A stretch of DNA of 64,000 bases from NCBI RefSeq assembly GCF_900007165.1, contig NZ_CYGY02000063.1:73941-137940 (forward strand), given 5' to 3'. Origin of the DNA: Paraburkholderia piptadeniae. GTDB taxonomy: Bacteria > Pseudomonadota > Gammaproteobacteria > Burkholderiales > Burkholderiaceae. Under the pieces are notes generated by a model. It was not told the origin of the DNA. It made no database searches and saw nothing but the letters and a program-made list of their open reading frames with translations. Both the position numbers and the translations under genes were made by a program. Numbering within the stretch: position 1 is the stretch's first letter; each line of letters opens with the position of its first letter. This document shows, piece by piece, positions 35,935 through 46,330 of the stretch.

Positions 35935-37269
35935 GGTCCACCCGCAAACCGCAAGCGCGGACTGGTGGCGGTGGACGACTCGCGTTTATCTATCCGGCCT
36001 GTCGTGATCCGCTTGCTGGCGGATCTGGCCTGCATGATGTAGTCGCACGCTCCCATCCCGATTAGTTGCGCGGCATGTTGACTGCCGGAAGTCCAGACGG
36101 GTTTGGGGAAGCGACGGGTGGTCGTTTGCGCCATGCCGTTTCGCTGCGCGGGTTGCGGAAGGTAATGATGATCGGGACACTCGCTGGTGCTCAGATGTGG
36201 TACCGGTGCTGAAATTCGATACCACTGCGCATGACAGCCCATGCAATGCGTACGAGCTTGTTGGCCAGTGCGCAGATCGCAATGTGGATGTGCCGACGCT
36301 CGGCGAGCTGCAGCAGCCACCGCTGGACCGGATCGTTGGGGTGCTTGTCTTTCCATACCCACAACGCGCGTGCACCCTGCACGAAGAGACGTCGCAGATA
36401 ACCGTTCCCGCGCTTGGTGATGCACAGCAGACGTGGCTTGCCGCGGGTTGTATGCTGCTGTGGCACGAGTCCAACCCAGGCAGCGAGATCGCGGGCACGC
36501 CTGAAAGCGGACGCGTCGCCGACAGCGGAGACGATCGCAGTTGACAGCAGGACCCCGATGCCCGGAATGGTCTGAAGACGCCGGCAGAGTTCGCTGTCGC
36601 GAGACATGCACGTTATCCGGTTGTTCATCTGGTCGATTGTTGCTTCCGTACGGTTCCACATATCGAGCAGCATGCGTCCGAGATCACGCAACATGGGCGT
36701 CAGGCCCGAGTCGTCGTCCTCGAGTAGCGCAGGCAAGGTAGTGCGCAGGGCATAGAATCCTTGTGCGATCTCGATACCGCGATCGAGTAGCAGTCCGCGA
36801 ATCTGGTTGGTCAATGCCAGGCGCTGCTGGAGCACCCGCTCGCGGGCACGATGCAGCGCCTGAACATCCATCTGTTCCTCGGTCTTGAGCGGCACGAACC
36901 GCATCGTGGGAAGTCTGACAGCTTCGGCAATAGCCTGCGCGTCGTTGAAGTCATTCTTCTGCGACTTGACGAACGGCTTGACGTACTGTGCCGGTAAAAG
37001 CCTGACCTCGTGTCCGAAGCCCTGGAATTTGCGGGCCAGATACTGCGAACCGCAGCATGTTTCGATTCCGACAAGGCATGGTTGATGTTGCGCCATGAAC
37101 TGCAGTAGCTGACTGCGGCTAAACTTCTCGCGCAGCAGGACACGGCCGCCACCATCGCAGCCGACGACGTGAAACCAGCGCTTTCCGAGGTCGATCCCTA
37201 AAGTTACCGAGTTCATGGCAGCCTCCATGGGGTGGTAGTGCCCACTACCATAGAAGAAGCGGGTGGACC
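35935..37269 (-). mobile_element. IS110-family insertion sequence inside an IS3 remnant
   Basis: A 1.3-kb element bounded by an 11-bp perfect inverted repeat, GGTCCACCCGC at 35935-35945 and GCGGGTGGACC at 37259-37269. Short sub-terminal repeats are typical of the IS1111 branch of IS110. It carries one intact transposase gene and splits an IS3-type OrfB. The exact crossover may lie a few bases outside these repeats. Confidence 0.75.
36191..37216 (-). CDS. IS110-family transposase
   Basis: A 341-residue DEDD transposase. It starts MNSVTLGIDLGKRWFHV (first Asp), followed by VGIETCCGSQYLAR (Glu) and KNDFNDAQAIAEAV (Asp pair). The C-terminal transposase_20 half has TIPGIGVLLSTAIVSAVGD and GKPRLLCITKRGNGYLRRL. 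The ATG at 37216 has GGAGG five bases before it; upstream Met codons have none. The frame is intact, so the element may be active. Confidence 0.93.
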   Translation of the reverse strand: MNSVTLGIDLGKRWFHVVGCDGGGRVLLREKFSRSQLLQFMAQHQPCLVGIETCCGSQYLARKFQGFGHEVRLLPAQYVKPFVKSQKNDFNDAQAIAEAVRLPTMRFVPLKTEEQMDVQALHRARERVLQQRLALTNQIRGLLLDRGIEIAQGFYALRTTLPALLEDDDSGLTPMLRDLGRMLLDMWNRTEATIDQMNNRITCMSRDSELCRRLQTIPGIGVLLSTAIVSAVGDASAFRRARDLAAWVGLVPQQHTTRGKPRLLCITKRGNGYLRRLFVQGARALWVWKDKHPNDPVQRWLLQLAERRHIHIAICALANKLVRIAWAVMRSGIEFQHRYHI

Positions 37270-37905
37270 ATACCATTAGTAGCTGACGCGTTGTTTGATG
37301 GTCGCGTTTGCGCACGCTCACGATCGTTGATAACTACACGCGTGAGTGTCTGGCTATCGATGTCAAGGCCTCGCTCAGAGGCGAAGACGTGGTTGCCGCG
37401 CTGGATCGCATCACATCAGATCGGCCACTACCGCGCTTTATCAAGCGCAGACAACGGGTCCGAATTCATCTCGAAGGCGCTGGACCGATGGGCATACGAG
37501 AACGGCGTAGAAATAGACTTCTCACGTCCCGGCAAGCCGACCGATAACGCAAAGAATGAGTCGTTCAATGGACGCTTCCGCGAGGAGTGCCTGAACTCGA
37601 ACTCGCACTGGTTCTTGTCGCTGGAAGATGCCAGGTGCAAAATCGATGTCTGGCCTGAGTACTATAACGAGGCGCGTCCCCATTCTGCACTGCAGTGGAT
37701 GACGCCGGCCGAATTAGCTCGCCAGCAAGCGTGTCGAGCGAATTCGGCCCATCCAACGGAGCCGGACATTTCCAATTCTGAGCGGTGCCCTGATTCCGGG
37801 TCAGCCTCAGTCATCGATAATCGGCGGGGTGCACCAAAGAAGATTCGGCACTGCCGGGAAGAGGCTCGCGAGTTAGCAGAACATGACTTTTTCTACAGAG
37901 CCTAG
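37270..37905 (+). pseudogene. IS3-family OrfB remnant, right part
   Basis: Continues the IS3 frame after the IS110 insertion: ALFDGR, RTLTIVDNYTRECLAIDVKA (a catalytic Asp), DVVAALDRI. A frameshift near 37440 leads to GSEFISKALDRWAYENGV (second Asp region) and NAKNESFNGRFREECLN (catalytic Glu), then PHSALQWMTPAELARQ. The rve core is therefore present but broken. Residues after PAELARQ are not family-like. Confidence 0.8.
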
Positions 37906-38284
37906 TTCGTGTCCCACTATCGGTCCTTTCTCATCCTTCAGATCGAGTAGCACAAGACCTGCTCGAAGACGGGCTTTCGGGCAAGCTCAAACGCCCGCAG
38001 TTCGACGCGCACATTGATATCAATCAAGGGCATATGCGATTGGGCTGCCAAAATAGTGGCATGCTAAGCAGTGCTAGTCCACCGCCAACAGGCTTCCCAA
38101 TGCGCGATACAGTGCATTTCCATATTGAGAAGTGGACCCGAAGCCTTCGGTGTCGGCGCATCTGGCGCCGCACACTGTCCTAATCTGAGCGCATCGAGTT
38201 ATTAAACGATAAGCAGCTTGACGAGCCAACCAACTCCCACCGAAAGGGGTTGCCGAACAACGTTTTCAATCAAACGGAAGAGCT
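37906..38284. other. Intergenic stretch before the oligopeptidase gene
   Basis: 379 bases with no open frame of note and no convincing hairpin. It must hold the oligopeptidase promoter, but I cannot place -35/-10 boxes with confidence. Confidence 0.35.
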
Positions 38285-40408
38285 ATGTTTGCTTCGCAAT
38301 CCGAGATCATGTGGTCCCCACTGGACGCCGCTTCAGACCCGTATATCGGTTTGGAGGAACTCAGCAATCCAGCAGTCGATTCATGGGTATGTGCGCAGAC
38401 CGCACGTACCATGGCTATGTATGGGAATACGACACACGCTGACGTGCTAACCGAACGGATTGCCGACGTCATGCTGGCCCAGGATCGCATCGCTACATGC
38501 ACGCGCTACGGTGACTGGGGCTATAACATCTGGAACGACCAACAGCACCCTCTCGGCTTCATTCGGCGCACACCATGGGACGCATGGGTCGCGAGTCAGC
38601 CACGATGGGAGACTGTGCTGGACATCGATGCGCTTGACCTGAACCAGCGGGACGGTGATGATACGCGGTGGGTTCTAGCCAGCTTCACCTTGATCTATCC
38701 GACGTATGATCGCGCGCTAGTACGCCTTTCGCCTAGCGGCTCCGATGCCTGCATTGTGCGGGAGTTCGACGTAGGAGCCCGCACTTTTGTGAAGGACGGG
38801 TTTCAATTGCCAGAACCCGGTCATCACCAAGTAACGTGGATCGATCGTGATACGGTATATGTGGAGTGGGATGACAGCGCGGTAAACGCGGCTCCGGCCG
38901 TCACCGTCACCGGCTTTCCACGACAGGTGCGCAGATGGGCGCGCGGAACCCACATTGCAGACGCACCGATTGTGTTCGAATGTGAGCCCGGCGATTTGGC
39001 TGTGGTAGCACGTTACGACCCGATTTACGCTCGCCATCGCGCATCGCGCTCGACCACGTTTTTTGAAGCGGAACGCTATTGGCTCGACGAGAGTTCCAAC
39101 GAATGGCGGCGGTTCGATGTGCAGCCTGATGCTGGAATTTTCGAGTGGAATGAATGGCTGCTCGTCACGCCGCGCACCGACTGGAATGTCGATCCCACGA
39201 TATATAGTGCAGGATCTTTGCTGGTTATCCGCCGTGATGCGTTTCTCGAAGGCGACCGCCACTTCACTGTACTTTTCGTACCGTCGAAGACGGAAGTGTT
39301 ATCAGGTGTGCGGTACACAAAGCATTTGCTGATGGTCACTTGCAGGAACGAGAGCGTGGCGCGCATAACCCTCTGGCGCTCTCCGGCCTCGCCAGATAGT
39401 ACGTGGGAAGCGCGAGCGCTTTCGTTGCCGGAGGGGTGCGAGGTATCGGTGACGGCTGTCGACTGGACGCGTGACGATACTGCCTTGATTTACCTTGACC
39501 ACTTTCTGACGCCGCCGGCACTGTATTTCGCCGATCTCGCTGAAGCTGCCCCTTGGCGCCTGCTTCGTCGGCTTCGTCCGAGATTCGATTCAACTGGACT
39601 AGTTGCACTGCGACGGCATGCCACGGCGCCCGATGGCGTGCAGATTCCTTATTGGCTGATTGGCCGTGAGTCCAATCTTGAAGGCAACCCTCAGCCTTGT
39701 CTGCTGTACGGATATGGCGGCTATCGAGTCAGAGTTGACCGTCCACATTATTTGAGCACGATGGGATTCTCGTGGCTGGAACCCGGTGGCGTTTATGCGA
39801 TCGCCAGCATCCGGGGTGGCGGGGAGTTTGGCCCTGAGTGGCATCGGGCGGCGCAACGTGAGAAGCGGCAGGTGGCTTTCGACGATTTCACTGCTGTTGC
39901 GCAGGCGTTGATTTCCTCCGGAGTCACCACCCCTGAACGGCTGGCTATCAGAGGGGGAAGCGACGGTGGCTTGTTGACTGCAGCGTGCATGATTCAGCGT
40001 CCTGAGCTGTTCGGCGCGGTTATCTCGGAAGTGCCGGTACTCGACATGTCGCGATTTAACTTGCTATCGATGGGAGCGCTGTGGGTCGACGAGTTTGGTA
40101 ATCCAGATAACCCGGAACACTACCGAATATTGATGGGCTACTCGCCGTATCAAAATGTGAAAAAAGATGTTTCATATCCACCCGTTCTTTTCACTTCGTC
40201 GTCGACAGACGATCGTGTGCACCCCGGCCACGCGCGCAAGATGGCTGCAAAGATGCAGGCTCTCGGGCACGACGAAGTCTGGTACATGGAACATCGCGAC
40301 GGCGGCCATGGCACGGGCGTCGAACCAGAGGCGAGGGCTCGTGCTTCTGCGACGATTTTCGAGTTCCTGCGGGCGAAGATCGGAGCATCGTTGCGGCCGG
40401 TCACGTGA
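38285..40408 (+). CDS. Prolyl oligopeptidase family serine peptidase (S9)
   Basis: A 707-residue two-domain enzyme. The N-terminal two-thirds form the seven-bladed propeller that gates the active site. The C-terminal alpha/beta-hydrolase domain has the nucleophile Ser in RGGSDGGLL, the Asp in STDDRVHP and the His in RDGGHG. Such enzymes cleave short proline-containing peptides or, in natural-product clusters, release or inactivate small peptides. No signal peptide is seen, so it is probably cytoplasmic. A GGAAGAG ribosome site precedes the ATG. Neighbours on both sides are insertion-sequence remnants. Confidence 0.92.
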   Translation: MFASQSEIMWSPLDAASDPYIGLEELSNPAVDSWVCAQTARTMAMYGNTTHADVLTERIADVMLAQDRIATCTRYGDWGYNIWNDQQHPLGFIRRTPWDAWVASQPRWETVLDIDALDLNQRDGDDTRWVLASFTLIYPTYDRALVRLSPSGSDACIVREFDVGARTFVKDGFQLPEPGHHQVTWIDRDTVYVEWDDSAVNAAPAVTVTGFPRQVRRWARGTHIADAPIVFECEPGDLAVVARYDPIYARHRASRSTTFFEAERYWLDESSNEWRRFDVQPDAGIFEWNEWLLVTPRTDWNVDPTIYSAGSLLVIRRDAFLEGDRHFTVLFVPSKTEVLSGVRYTKHLLMVTCRNESVARITLWRSPASPDSTWEARALSLPEGCEVSVTAVDWTRDDTALIYLDHFLTPPALYFADLAEAAPWRLLRRLRPRFDSTGLVALRRHATAPDGVQIPYWLIGRESNLEGNPQPCLLYGYGGYRVRVDRPHYLSTMGFSWLEPGGVYAIASIRGGGEFGPEWHRAAQREKRQVAFDDFTAVAQALISSGVTTPERLAIRGGSDGGLLTAACMIQRPELFGAVISEVPVLDMSRFNLLSMGALWVDEFGNPDNPEHYRILMGYSPYQNVKKDVSYPPVLFTSSSTDDRVHPGHARKMAAKMQALGHDEVWYMEHRDGGHGTGVEPEARARASATIFEFLRAKIGASLRPVT

Positions 40409-40599
40409 ATGTCCCAATGCCGTCGGCGCAGGCGTAGCTGTCGAGGCGGCTGGCGCCGCGCGACCAACCGGCTATCCGAATTCGAGACGCATCCGTCGCA
40501 GATGTGTCGAGGGGTGGGTGTCGGATATTGCCTCATGGGGTCGGCGCTGTTTGCGAGCAGGGTAGTGGTAGCCCTATAACATGGACGCCCCGGCTGGAA

Positions 40600-41311
40600 C
40601 AGGACAGGTGTGCATTTTCGAGACATCGACTGAGTCCATGCATTCGACTCCTGATCTGCCTGCAAGCAACGCGAGCTCATAGCCGAACTGGATGTCAGTC
40701 AGACGTCGCATCCCGCGCCACATCATGGTATTGCTTGGCGGAGGGTCGCTGGCGCGCGCAAGGTAACCGCCGAACTGAACGAGCCTTATCACGTTGCGCA
40801 CGAGCGGCGGTGCCTGCGCATTGTGAGACGTGTCGACGTGTCGTGAACGACGTGTTCAAGCAGTTCAATTTCGGTGCGTGTGAACGCGAGCTCTGCGCGG
40901 GCCTGCGGCGCCGAGCGGCCGAGCATTGTGAGTCAGAATATGCGCCAGCTTAGGACGCAGAACTGCAATCAGGTCCGCTAGCCGATCCGCTGTACGAAGC
41001 CGGGATTCTTCCACTTTGCAGCTCGATTTCAGGATTTTGTGGAAGGTCTCGATTTTCCAGCGCATCGCGTACCACTAGAGCTTCTCGATTGCCGCGGCAC
41101 GAGAGCAAACCGGCAGATTGGTGATCAGTTTCCATTCAATAGGAGGACGCCCAGGCTTCCACACTGGAATACCAGACGAAGCGCAAAAATCTTTGATCAA
41201 GGCCGAGATAATCTGGTATAAGACTGGCTGGGGAGGATCTTCTCCGTGGATCGATTTCTTGGTGCGGAAGCTGTTCGCACAACAAGTACTGCAATGACGT
41301 GCTAGAGTCAT
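40600..41311 (-). pseudogene. IS4-family transposase remnant, C-terminal part
   Basis: Leftward, the frame reads IEWKLITNLPVCSRAAAIEK, then a TAG, then WYAMRWKIETFHKILKSSCK and VEESRLRTADRLADLIAVL (the Y-(2)-R-(3)-E-(6)-K type signature of IS4 enzymes). After a shift it gives FGGYLARASDPPPSN with RRLTDIQFGYELA. This is the C-terminal third of a Tn5/IS4-type transposase, with a stop and a frameshift. The N-terminal part is not found. Confidence 0.78.
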
Positions 41312-41559
41312 GAAAAACTACGCCATGCGCATGACGCAGCGAGATGCATAGTTGTCCAAATTTATCTTCTCATTTGAGGACCGCGAGGTGAACCGGTTTT
41401 GCTGTAAGTGGGCCATGTAGCCGAACATCGAAAACTGCTCGAAGGTCTCAGCTGATCTATTTGGTTCCTGCCCGCTGTCGCTGCTTGGATTGAAACACGT
41501 TTCCACAAAATACCACACTGGCGCCGCCACTGGGGCGCGATAAGCAACGGGGAGCAATC

Positions 41560-41680
41560 ATGAACTGGCAAATCGTCGCCGAAAATTGGCAGATGTTCGC
41601 CTCGGCACTTGCCACTACAGTCTGTCTCCTGTTGGGTTCGGTACTGCTTGGGTTTGTATCGTGTGGCAAACGCATGAATG
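41560..41680 (+). pseudogene. Fragment of an amino-acid ABC transporter permease
   Basis: After a GGGGAG ribosome site the frame starts MNWQIVAENWQMFASALATT and continues VCLLLGSVLLGF, the usual start and first membrane helix of polar-amino-acid ABC permeases (GltJ/HisM type). Similarity ends after about 37 residues and the rest of the gene is missing, so only the 5' end survives. Confidence 0.5.
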
Positions 41681-41747
41681 TCGGGATACCAGCGAAACGT
41701 GGCACCAGACGTGCGGCCATCGGTTGCGGAAAGTCGCTGGTCATTGC

Positions 41748-42596
41748 TCACTCCGATACTTGTGACATGGACGTATCAACCCGCTTGGCGAGTAGATAGT
41801 CCAACTGTTGCTCATGTCCAACTTGGAAGAAGTGTTCGCCGACCTTGACAAACCGGTTCTTCGCATAAAACCGTTGTGCGCGTTCGTTGGACTCAGATAC
41901 ACCCAGCCAGATGGAGTCTCTTCCCAGGGACCGCGCATGCCCTATCGACGCATCCATCAGGGCAGGTCCAACTCCAGCGCCGTGATAGTCCGCGTGCACA
42001 TAGATGCGTCGAAGCTCAATCGGGCTAGCGCCGGGCACACAATCCGGCACGTCCTCGTCGTATAGAAGCGAAAAGCCGGCAATCTGACCGGCACACTCCG
42101 CAACCAACAGCGTACGCGTCGAAGCCGTCATGTGTTCAATGAAGTGTTCGGGCTGAAGGTTTTCTCTTACAAACGCGGACAACGCTTCTTCGGTCGTATC
42201 GGGTGGACATGAAAACGGCACGGCCGCGATTGCGACTCTGCTGAGGGAATCCGCATCTTCGAGCACCGCTGAACGGACTACGAGAGCGTCTTGCACGTTG
42301 GCTACCATGAGTTGCACCGAAGGAAGGAAGTCGTTAGGGATTTTCAAATGCGGGCTGAATCCTGAAACGCCGCTCATCCGCGCGTGGACGACGCGTACCG
42401 CGCAGTGCTTTCCGCGGCACCGGTGGCAGCACTCCTGTGGTTTCGTATCAGCCATGGCAAGCTTACGTAACTCCACGCGATGCATGCCGATCGCATTCCA
42501 GTCGCGGTCGAGCATATCGGCAATGCGCTTCAGTGCCTCGGCTAAGTGTGTGGCAGCATCAGCCGACAGGGCCATGCGGTACAGTTCGCCGCGCAC
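41748..42596 (-). CDS. GNAT-family N-acetyltransferase with an extra N-terminal segment
   Basis: Residues about 97-282 are a GNAT domain: VVRSAVLEDADSL at the start, IELRRIYVHADYHGAGVGPA (the acetyl-CoA pyrophosphate loop) and SNERAQRFYAKNRF near the end. The first ~96 residues contain a Cys/His-rich patch, ECCHRCRGKHC, of unknown function. They follow a GTG start, and the true gene may begin at the Met at 42308. It lies 72 bases after the aminomutase-like gene on the same strand and could acylate that enzyme's beta-amino acid product, but this is only context. Confidence 0.75.
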   Translation of the reverse strand: MRGELYRMALSADAATHLAEALKRIADMLDRDWNAIGMHRVELRKLAMADTKPQECCHRCRGKHCAVRVVHARMSGVSGFSPHLKIPNDFLPSVQLMVANVQDALVVRSAVLEDADSLSRVAIAAVPFSCPPDTTEEALSAFVRENLQPEHFIEHMTASTRTLLVAECAGQIAGFSLLYDEDVPDCVPGASPIELRRIYVHADYHGAGVGPALMDASIGHARSLGRDSIWLGVSESNERAQRFYAKNRFVKVGEHFFQVGHEQQLDYLLAKRVDTSMSQVSE

Positions 42597-42668
42597 GATG
42601 CTTCGGTTTCCGTATTGCGAGCGGCTAGGAATGGAAGCCGCGCCATAAGCCCCGTCTGTATGTACCAG

Positions 42669-43778
42669 TTAAAGGTTTTGGATGATCTCTGTCTGCCCGA
42701 GGTAATTTCGGATTTCGCAGCCGTCGTCCAATCGCCTGACGTAGCTGCGGCCGGCGGGGATTTTTCCAAGATCGGTAGTAATGATGTAGTCAGGTACCGC
42801 GAAGCCGGTCGTGTGTCCGAACAGACCGTCAATTACTTCGAGACCTTTTTCGAGAGTGGTCATGAAGTGCGACACACCCGTAACATTGTCGCAGTGGTAA
42901 AGGTAGTATGGTCTGACGCGGATGCGCAGAAGTCCGGTAACGAGCGCCCGCATGATTTCGACGCTATCGTTCACACCCTTTAGTAAGACTGATTGATTTT
43001 GGACCGGAATTCCGTGCCGCAACAGTCGATCACATGCAGCAGAAGCCTCTTTGGTAATCTCCTTTGGATGATTGAAGTGCGTCTGAAACCAGATTGGCTG
43101 ATACTTATCCAGCATCCGGCACAACTCCTCTGTAATTCGCATCGGTAAAACAACGGGACACCGGCTTCCAATACGAATTATCTCAATGTGAGGGATCATC
43201 CTAAGCCGCGAGACGATCTCTTCTAGCTTCCGATCGTTATACGAGAGAGGATCACCCCCCGTCAATAGCACGTCGCGAATTTCCGCATGCGAAGCAAGAT
43301 AGTCAAAGTCAGGCTCCATCGATACGCCTTCACTCTCCCCGAAGTAGGTGCCCGCAACGTCCGTTGTATGGTATTTTCGCGTGCAGTGCCGACAATACAC
43401 GGGGCACATCGACGTGACGAGGAACACGACGCGATCGGGATACTTGTGGATCACTCGATTCGTCTTGCGATACGATGCATCGGAGACCGGATCGATTCCG
43501 GCACCCGGATATATCAGCATTTCCGCGGCGGACGGGACCGATTGAAGACGCACAGGACAGTCCGCATCCTCTGGATCCATGAGAGAGGCATAGTATGGCG
43601 TGATACGCCAAAGATACTTGCCTCTAACGGATTCGATCGCATCGCGTTCAGCATGCGTGACGTGAATCCACCTCGCGAGCTGTTCCAGCGTGGTCACCGA
43701 ATTCTTCATCTGCCAGTGCCAATTCGACCAGTTTGCCTGCCCAGCGTTGCCCGGCAATTCATTTGTTGACGCTTCCAT
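42669..43778 (-). CDS. Lysine 2,3-aminomutase family radical SAM enzyme
   Basis: A 369-residue radical SAM/PLP protein. The iron-sulfur cluster motif CPVYCRHC has Cys125, Cys129 and Cys132, DVLLTGGDPLSYND is the SAM-binding GGDPL block, and GKIPAG near 338-343 holds the expected PLP lysine (Lys339). Relatives shift the alpha-amino group of lysine, glutamate or arginine to the beta position. In my hand alignment one of the two Asp residues that hold the lysine side chain is kept (HCDN, Asp297) and the other is Thr, so the substrate may not be lysine. It is shorter than clostridial enzymes. Confidence 0.87.
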   Translation of the reverse strand: MEASTNELPGNAGQANWSNWHWQMKNSVTTLEQLARWIHVTHAERDAIESVRGKYLWRITPYYASLMDPEDADCPVRLQSVPSAAEMLIYPGAGIDPVSDASYRKTNRVIHKYPDRVVFLVTSMCPVYCRHCTRKYHTTDVAGTYFGESEGVSMEPDFDYLASHAEIRDVLLTGGDPLSYNDRKLEEIVSRLRMIPHIEIIRIGSRCPVVLPMRITEELCRMLDKYQPIWFQTHFNHPKEITKEASAACDRLLRHGIPVQNQSVLLKGVNDSVEIMRALVTGLLRIRVRPYYLYHCDNVTGVSHFMTTLEKGLEVIDGLFGHTTGFAVPDYIITTDLGKIPAGRSYVRRLDDGCEIRNYLGQTEIIQNL

Positions 43779-44676
43779 ACACCCCCCACTAAATTTGCAC
43801 TACCACTCAATACCCAGTGAAAACTCCCCTTTCGGCTCGCGCGAGCGCTTGTTGGCGCCAAGCTGTAAGCCACGACCGCCGGCAAAGCCGGTGCCCGGAA
43901 GAGCTTGCTAGACTGCTCAATTCCGTCGTCCGATAAGGCATAGGCACGATCCCGACATGGCTACGCAACTCAACACGTCACCGGGCAACCGTACCTTCTC
44001 CAGACATATGCGACAAGCGCTTGATCCTACTCCGTGAACTCCCCCATAGATTCGCAGAATCGAGCATGAACGAGTCGACGCGAGTTCGTCAGCCATTTAA
44101 AGTCCTAGATCTCATCTCCAGTCACCGACGCTCTCATTTCGAACACCACCAACACAAGACATGCCATGCATTATCGAACCGACCTCATTCGTTCGAAGAA
44201 AATCAGTTGATAATCGACACCAGACCATGATTGACTATGAAAAAACTCTACGATCTGCTTTATCGTATAAAATTCCTCACGCGATCGCCTGTATCAACAC
44301 ACGATACTTGGCTTCTTTCGATACACGTCGGAGTCTTGCAGAAGAAAATATGAGCGGATGAACCCACTACCGCCAAGCACAGGATAGGATAGAATGCCGT
44401 GGTAGAGCTTGATCGAGGGCAAACCAATTTCACCTTGAGAAAACCCTCGGCTTCCGTTATTGAAAAGGTACTCGATTGCGCTCCCACCCAAAATCCATCC
44501 GAGGGGCGCGTTGCAGGTCAGCAAAAACCCCGAACATCATGGGAGTGTCTCAACTCGCACCGACGACGATGCATCGGGGTTGGAAGCAGGCTCCCGGTAC
44601 TGCGATTCGCGTCGATCAGAGGTGCGTATTCCGTGATGTCGAACGCATACCGCGCAGCAATCAAGATGAGAACCTC
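43779..44676. other. About 0.9 kb without a recognisable gene
   Basis: Short frames only. The part from 44040 to 44400 is clearly richer in A and T than its neighbours. I see no family motif, hairpin terminator or repeat that I would defend. Confidence 0.4.
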
Positions 44677-45564
44677 TCATCCAGATCGTCGCGCCATAAA
44701 CGCACCAGCGCCGGCTTGCGCGAAGCCTTGCACGAGCCTCATCGCGTCGTACGCAGGTAATCCTAGCGGCCCCGGAAACTGCGTTGCAAGTGCGGCAGCA
44801 TGGTCGAGCACATCCGTGTCGAAAGTACAGCAGACGCGGTCCGTACCGTCGGTCACACGCTCGATCGCTTCCTGCATGACAGGTTTGAGACCGCGCTCAC
44901 AGAACTCCTCCATTGTATAAAAACGCACGCCCAGATCCCGGCCTGTACTTGATTCCGCCGGCTGCGTTCGCGAAGCCGCGCAGCCCCAGGAATGCGACCT
45001 TCTTCGGATCGATATGACCACTCTCGATCAAGGGGCGCATTGGACACCCGCAGTAATGGCGATCCCCCTTGTAGTTATCCATCAGATCGGGGTGGCCGTC
45101 GAACCTAACGACGTCAATGTTCTTGTCGTGATGCTCTGAGAAAGCACGGATCGTGGCTTCAGAGATGGTGTGAATCTCGCCAGCTACCACCGGCGTGTGA
45201 CCGCACTTAAGGACTGCCTTGATGACCGATTCACCGATTCGGTGTTGGACAGGCCGATGTCATAGCTCATCGGGTTGACCTCTACATCGCCGGAATCGGA
45301 GACCCCGTTGGTCTCGACGGAATTGACATAGGTCCACGCTATAAGGGCGCAACCGCGAAAGAGCCCTGACGCAAACCGTCTGGACCGCCCACGCCAACCG
45401 ACTTCGTTGATTCGTATTCCTACAAACGGAACACCAAAAAATGCAAAACAACCAGGCTTAGGTTCATCTGGCGTGGTCAGCAAGGAGCCGAGTCCTGCGT
45501 ATGCGAGGGCGACAACGCTTTGCACTGCCCAGGACGGGCGTGTTTGAGGATACGGAATCGACAT
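44677..45564 (-). pseudogene. Agmatinase/ureohydrolase pseudogene
   Basis: Leftward, across at least two frameshifts, the DNA gives an agmatinase order: a start with FAFFGVPFVGI; then (frame change near 45230) PVVAGEIHTISEATIRAF, where the usual GGDHS is altered but the His is kept; then DVVRFDGHPDLMDNY with a metal-binding DxHxD; and after a further change VCCTFDTDVLD with the second metal pair. The family hydrolyses agmatine or guanidino acids to an amine and urea. The gene is broken but recent enough to be read. Confidence 0.75.
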
Positions 45565-45697
45565 AGTTAGCCTTGGAGAGTCGATTAAAACTGCTTCGCT
45601 GCAGATTTTTCGGTCTCAACTTCGGCACCGATAGCATATGAAACATAACGACGGAGCGCTTGTTGATGATCCTGTTCAGATAACTTGTCACTCGAGA

Positions 45698-46330
45698 TCA
45701 GACAAATGAACAGCATTGGCACATGTCGAATATTATCTGCCCCAATGCATGGGTTTCACTGACGGGCGGAAGCTTCCCACGCGTGATTAGTACCTTGAGC
45801 ATCGGTACCAGATAGGCCAGCAGATTCTCATTGATCTGGCGATATTGATCATTGATGTCTTCGTTCTTCCCACTGATCAAGGAATACGCGATCGCATATC
45901 GTCACGTTCTACGATCGATACGTTTCAGCGAATGCTGCGTAAGCCGACTCAGAAAACCCGCGATATAATCAGCCTTATTATCTCTTGCCCGCCGAGTTGG
46001 TTGCTCCGACTGCATCATTTCTGCATCCGATTGAGCGATTATTGCCAAGAGGATCTGCGCTTTCATATCAAAATGGTTGTAAAGGGTAGTAGCCGACAGA
46101 CCCGCCGAAGAGGCGATCGTTTCGATGGAAGTCGCAGAATAGCCGTTTTCCGCGAAGAGAATTCGCGCGGCGTCCAAGATGTTAGCCTGAGTGTTGACTT
46201 TATTCCGCTCGCGCACCCCTATCGCGCGAGGCTCTACTATTTTGTCCAATGCTACCCAATCTCTCCGTCTTTGAATGATCGACGCTACTTTGTCATTTTT
46301 CCGCGAATGACAAAGATGTTTCCGCAGCAC
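45698..46330 (-). pseudogene. TetR-family regulator with an in-frame stop
   Basis: The N-terminal helix-turn-helix is clear (ILDAARILFAENGYSATSIE, then SAGLSATTLYNHFDMK), followed by the helical ligand domain. A TGA at 45904-45902 interrupts the frame; the same frame then continues YAIAYSLISGKNEDINDQY to a natural-looking end. A CGA to TGA change would account for it. Position and strand suggest it once controlled the neighbouring agmatinase/aminomutase genes. Confidence 0.75.
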
